Source of the DNA: Kiritimatiellia bacterium
GTDB lineage: Bacteria > Verrucomicrobiota > Kiritimatiellia > RFP12 > UBA3636
Assembly: GCA_017476965.1 (NCBI GenBank)
Contig: JAFUXX010000195.1
Span: forward strand, 1-15,810
Direction of reading: 5' to 3'
Length of the DNA: 15,810 nucleotides
Shown one piece after another: positions 12,716 to 15,810 of the stretch (position 1 is its first letter; the number at the start of each line of letters is the position of its first letter). The notes beneath the pieces are model-generated. The model was not told the DNA's origin. It saw only the letters and a list, made by a program, of their open reading frames with translations, and searched no databases. The position numbers and the translations under genes were made by a program.

Positions 12716-15648
12716 CCGAAAAAGCGCTTGGCGTCGGATACGAGCGCGTCCGGATCGGAGTAACGCACCACTTCGGCGGGAAGATCGCGCCGGAGGACGG
12801 CTCCGTAACCCTTCGAAAACAGGCGGCCGTCGGCGATGACGACGATTCCGGTGTCGGTCTTGTTGCGTATGAGGCGCCCGAACCCCTGGCGCAGTTTGAT
12901 CGAAGCCGAAGGCAGGGAGAAGTCGCGGAAAGAGCTGCCGCCGTTCGCGGCGACGCGGTCGCACCGCGCTTCGACGAGCGGATCGCCCGGCGACGGGAAC
13001 GGTATCTTGGCTATGATCAGGCAGCGGAGGGCGTCGCCGACGAGGTCGACGCCTTCCCAGAACGAATCGGTCCCGAAAAGCACCGACGGGCTCGAAACGT
13101 CGCGGAAACGCGCCGTGAGCTCCTCTCGGGACGGACCGGACCCTTGGACGAGAAGGGCGATGCCCGCGGAATCCAGCACCGGCTTGACGCGCGCCGCGAC
13201 GGCGCACATCGACCGGTAGCTTGTGAAGAGGACCATCGTGCCGCCGCGCGCGGCGACGGCCAACCGTGCGGCGAGATCTCCGAACGCCGCCGAAAACGGC
13301 GAGTCCGGTGAGTCGCCTCCTCCGTCGGGGCCGAAAACCTCCGGCACGAACGACGGAACCGCGGCCAGGCACTGGCGGGCGTAGTCGAAAGGCGAACCGA
13401 GTTTCAATTCCGAAATCCGCCCGGGGTCGTCGTTGGCGACCAGATCCATTCCGAGACGTTTCGACAGGAATTCCGTTTTGCCGCAGGCGCTCATGGTGGC
13501 GCTGCAAAGAATCACGCTGTCGCGCTTCGCGAACAGCCAATCGGCGAGAAACTTCGAAATTTCGACGGGCGCTGCCCGTATCCCCGCTTCCGGCATCTTT
13601 CGTCCGGCCGAAAACTCCGGGAACGCCCAGTAAGCCCAGTCTTCGTCGGAAGCGGACGAGAGAAACTCGACGTCGGACACAGTTTCTATCAGCGATCCCT
13701 CGGACGTTTCGAGCCGTCTGGCGATGTCGGCGAGAACGGACGCCGCGCCGCCTTGGCCGCGGCCGGCATCATCGCCGCCTTGCCGCCCGCCGTCCGCTCC
13801 GGCGGCCAAAACCGCGGGAGAAAGCTCAAGAAGAACCCCGTCTTCCGATTTTCCGCCGGCATTTCCGGCCCCCGCACGGGACTGTTCCACGTGGAACACT
13901 GGCGAGCCGGAACGTGCCGCCCCAGTGCCGGAAGGTGCCGCCGCGGATTGTTCCACGTGGAACATGGCGGAGTCGGAGAGTGGCGCCGCCGCCGTGCCGG
14001 AGGGTGTCGCAGCGGGGGATTGTTCCACGTGGAACACTGCGGGGCTGGAAAGTGCCGCGGCGGTGCCAGAAGGTGCAGCAGCCGCGAATTGTTCCACGTG
14101 GAACACTGGCGAGCCGGATGATGCCGCAGCTTTGCCGGAGCGTGCCGCCGCTGTGCCAGATGGCACTGCGGCTGGGGATTGTTCCACGTGGAACTGTGAT
14201 TCCTTGCGGTAGCGCGGCGCGGGGACGGGGACGCCCTGGGAATCGACTCTCGGCGAAAAGACCTTGTGGAGGAGCGATACTGCCGTGGAAAGGGCGTACA
14301 AGGCGTCCTGGAAGCGGGCCAAAGCCGGCTCGCATTCACGCCACGCGGGGCTTTCGAGGGTCGTCGGACGCAGCCTTTTGGCGCGTTCGTCGCCGCGGAC
14401 GAGACCTCCGAGGGCGCGGAACCAGGCGGCTCCGGAGCGGGAAACGGACTCGACGGACTTTCGGGCCGAGGCGACGATTTCCAGCAGTGCCTCGCGGGCT
14501 TCCGGGGTGGACATGACCGGGCCGGAGAGCAGGAATCTCTCGATGTCGGGCAAAAGTCCGGTCCCGAGGGTTTTGCCGCCGCGCTTTCCGGCCGCGTACA
14601 GCCGCGAGAGCGTCCTCTTGAGCGAGCGCGGACCGATCTCGCGCTCGAAATGGGCGGTCGCGGCCTCTTCGAGGTTGTGGGCCTCGTCGAAAACGACTTG
14701 GGCGGCCTTCGGCAGAGCGAGCGGTTTGTCGTCCGGCTCCGAGAAAAACACGGCGTGGTTCGTGACCACGACGTCGGCGGACAGGGCGGCGTCGCGAGCG
14801 TGCTGGACGAAGCACCGCGACCAGTACGGGCATTTGCGGCCGCGGCAGTCGTCGGCGTTGGAGGCGATCCTGTCGGAGAAGCGGAAGAACCGCGAAGCGT
14901 CGGGCGGACGAGGTCCGGGATCGAACTCCGAAAGGTCGCCTTCGGCCGTGAAAAACGCCCATGCGACAGCCCTCGCGAGAGCGGGAAGTTCGCCGCGGAC
15001 GAGCTCTGCCTCGCGCTTTTCGACAAGCTGCTGCAGGCGCGAGAGGCACAGGTAGTTTCCGCGTCCCTTGACGAGCGCGAATTTCACCGGAGCCCGCAGG
15101 AGCTTCGCCACGACGGGCAAATCCTTGCGGAAAAGCTGCTCCTGGAGGTTCTTGGTATTGGTGCTCACCACGACCGGAATGCGGTTGGCGACGCTCCACA
15201 TGACGGCCGGCACCAAGTACGCGAACGTCTTGCCGACGCCGGTACCGGCCTCTATCACGGCGTGGCGGCAGCCGTCGAACGCCTCCGTTACGGCGACGGC
15301 CATCCGCGTCTGCTCGGGTCGGCTCTCGTAGCCATCGATCGCCTCGGAAAAGCGTCCGCCGGGCTCGAACCACGATGCGACGTCCTGCGGGGAGACGCTC
15401 GTGTAGAGGGCGGGGTTCGGGGGATCGCGGCGGCGGACCTCCTGGCGGAACTGGGGAAGGCCGGAAAAAAGCATCCTGGCGCCGTCCGGCGACTCGGCGC
15501 TCAGGACGAAACCCGCGCGCGCGGAAATGCGGCGGGAGGCCTCGCGCGCGGCGGGGTCTTCCGCTCCCGAAAGTATTTCGGAAACGACCGAAAGCGCGTC
15601 CCGAGGCAGACCCGCGCACAGCGCGTCCCATTCCGCGCCGCCGGACAC
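12703..15648 (-). CDS. dinG: DinG/XPD-type iron-sulfur ATP-dependent DNA helicase, 981 aa, with parS-like repeat insert
   Basis: This superfamily 2 helicase unwinds DNA 5' to 3' and acts in repair and R-loop removal. Motifs in order: PEQTRMA Q-like motif (111-117), Walker A GTGVGKT (135-141), iron-sulfur cysteines C201, C268, C273, C279 with the DinG spacing, DEAH (321-324), SATMS (716-720), GTDSFWEGVDLVG (859-871) and QGFGRLIR (921-928). There is no N-terminal exonuclease domain. Residues about 480-650 are a low-complexity insert with five FHVEQ peptides (486, 516, 539, 563, 585), each encoded by a parS-like palindrome; typical DinG proteins are 630-850 residues and lack this. The start is GTG 15648, with GGGAGGT five bases upstream and the previous gene's TAG three bases ahead, so it is translationally coupled. 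Confidence 0.9.
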   Translation of the reverse strand: MSGGAEWDALCAGLPRDALSVVSEILSGAEDPAAREASRRISARAGFVLSAESPDGARMLFSGLPQFRQEVRRRDPPNPALYTSVSPQDVASWFEPGGRFSEAIDGYESRPEQTRMAVAVTEAFDGCRHAVIEAGTGVGKTFAYLVPAVMWSVANRIPVVVSTNTKNLQEQLFRKDLPVVAKLLRAPVKFALVKGRGNYLCLSRLQQLVEKREAELVRGELPALARAVAWAFFTAEGDLSEFDPGPRPPDASRFFRFSDRIASNADDCRGRKCPYWSRCFVQHARDAALSADVVVTNHAVFFSEPDDKPLALPKAAQVVFDEAHNLEEAATAHFEREIGPRSLKRTLSRLYAAGKRGGKTLGTGLLPDIERFLLSGPVMSTPEAREALLEIVASARKSVESVSRSGAAWFRALGGLVRGDERAKRLRPTTLESPAWRECEPALARFQDALYALSTAVSLLHKVFSPRVDSQGVPVPAPRYRKESQFHVEQSPAAVPSGTAAARSGKAAASSGSPVFHVEQFAAAAPSGTAAALSSPAVFHVEQSPAATPSGTAAAPLSDSAMFHVEQSAAAPSGTGAARSGSPVFHVEQSRAGAGNAGGKSEDGVLLELSPAVLAAGADGGRQGGDDAGRGQGGAASVLADIARRLETSEGSLIETVSDVEFLSSASDEDWAYWAFPEFSAGRKMPEAGIRAAPVEISKFLADWLFAKRDSVILCSATMSACGKTEFLSKRLGMDLVANDDPGRISELKLGSPFDYARQCLAAVPSFVPEVFGPDGGGDSPDSPFSAAFGDLAARLAVAARGGTMVLFTSYRSMCAVAARVKPVLDSAGIALLVQGSGPSREELTARFRDVSSPSVLFGTDSFWEGVDLVGDALRCLIIAKIPFPSPGDPLVEARCDRVAANGGSSFRDFSLPSASIKLRQGFGRLIRNKTDTGIVVIADGRLFSKGYGAVLRRDLPAEVVRYSDPDALVSDAKRFFGRSV
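13883..14195. repeat. Array of five parS-like palindromes within the helicase gene
   Basis: TGTTCCACGTGGAACA occurs perfectly at 13883-13898, 13949-13964, 14021-14036 and 14090-14105, and with one end mismatch (final T) at 14180-14195. Start-to-start distances are 66, 72, 69 and 90 bases, all multiples of three, so every copy codes for FHVEQ. The 16-mer fits the ParB-binding parS consensus TGTTNCACGTGAAACA and is nearly the Pseudomonas form. Spacers share a degenerate PSGTAAA-coding repeat. No other copy is seen in the window. Confidence 0.85.
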
Positions 15649-15651
15649 GGC

Positions 15652-15810
15652 CTACCTCCCGAACGCCGGGAAACCGATGCCGCCGCCTTGCGCGGCAAAA
15701 CCGGGCGCAAACGGATTGGCGGCGGGGAAAGCGCCGAAGGCGGACCCCGCCGCGGCCGGGAAACCGCCCGGGGCGGCGCGCCCTGCGAGCGCCGCCGCGT
15801 ATTCGCCGGC
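15652..15810 (-). CDS. C-terminal end of an unidentified protein, Phe/Gly/Ala/Pro-rich tail (cut by window edge)
   Basis: The minus-strand frame is open from the window edge to a TAG at 15654-15652, 52 codons. It reads AGEYAAALAGRAAPGG, then repeated F-P-A/F-G-A phrases (GFPAAAGSAFGAFPAANPF, APGFAAQGGGIGFPAFGR) to the stop. The composition suggests a disordered tail on a larger protein, perhaps with phenylalanine-spaced interaction motifs. The stop is three bases before the helicase GTG, and the helicase ribosome-binding site overlaps its last codons, so the two are co-transcribed. Family unknown. Confidence 0.55.
   Translation of the reverse strand, partial: AGEYAAALAGRAAPGGFPAAAGSAFGAFPAANPFAPGFAAQGGGIGFPAFGR

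Noticed and set aside
13883..14195. CRISPR array
   Set aside because: The repeats are short palindromes, the spacers are homologous to each other and in frame with the helicase, and no cas gene is present.
13883..14195. Transcription terminators or attenuators
   Set aside because: The dyads have no loop and no U-run, and they match a known protein-binding site far better.

Overview
The window (about two thirds G+C) looks like a piece of the chromosome of a carbohydrate-degrading bacterium, probably from the PVC group (Verrucomicrobiota, Kiritimatiellota or Lentisphaerota). The lineage is an inference. It rests on two regulators that fuse a LacI-like sensor to an AraC-type DNA-binding domain, a secreted protein with repeated 'LVRDF.P...GL.D' beta-sandwich domains, and a plant-cell-wall uronate locus. 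There are no rRNA or tRNA genes and no recognisable transposase, phage or cas genes.

Layout. At 1-1492 (minus) a GH28 pectinase-like enzyme is followed by the first codons of a secreted protein cut off by the window edge. A divergent XylR-like regulator (plus) occupies 1622-2815. From 11239 down to 2781 a long minus-strand run holds a large secreted repeat protein, a uronate isomerase (uxaC), an SDR-type fructuronate reductase/mannonate oxidoreductase (uxuB-like), a clan GH-A glycosidase, a decayed remnant resembling a CE15 glucuronoyl esterase, a small secreted protein and mannonate dehydratase (uxuA). A second XylR-like regulator (plus, 11463-12635) diverges from the head of this run. From 15648 to 12703 (minus) lies a DinG/XPD-type iron-sulfur DNA helicase, preceded by the 3' end of an unidentified gene.

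How it fits together. Extracellular enzymes would release galacturonate or glucuronate. UxaC, UxuB and UxuA then convert these to 2-keto-3-deoxygluconate. The kinase and aldolase (KdgK, KdgA) are not in the window. Each regulator sits divergently next to an operon head, the usual place for a local sugar-responsive activator.

Main surprise. The helicase gene contains five copies of TGTTCCACGTGGAACA (four perfect, one 15/16), which matches the bacterial parS centromere consensus. They lie in a 313-bp tandem array, all in the same reading frame (peptide FHVEQ), with homologous spacers that vary while the palindromes do not. This may be a chromosome-segregation centromere hosted inside a coding sequence.

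A second theme is that several enzyme genes carry in-frame low-complexity inserts with GC-rich perfect hairpins. Two of these hairpins have a GTAG foot like REP elements. The uxaC gene also holds a 140-bp AT-rich island with DnaA-box-like words where the family normally has its TTDDP segment. The CE15 remnant combines an internal deletion with an apparent one-base frameshift at a G7/C7 tract. No gene-free stretch exceeds 300 bases; the longest, 11240-11462, is the divergent control region described below.
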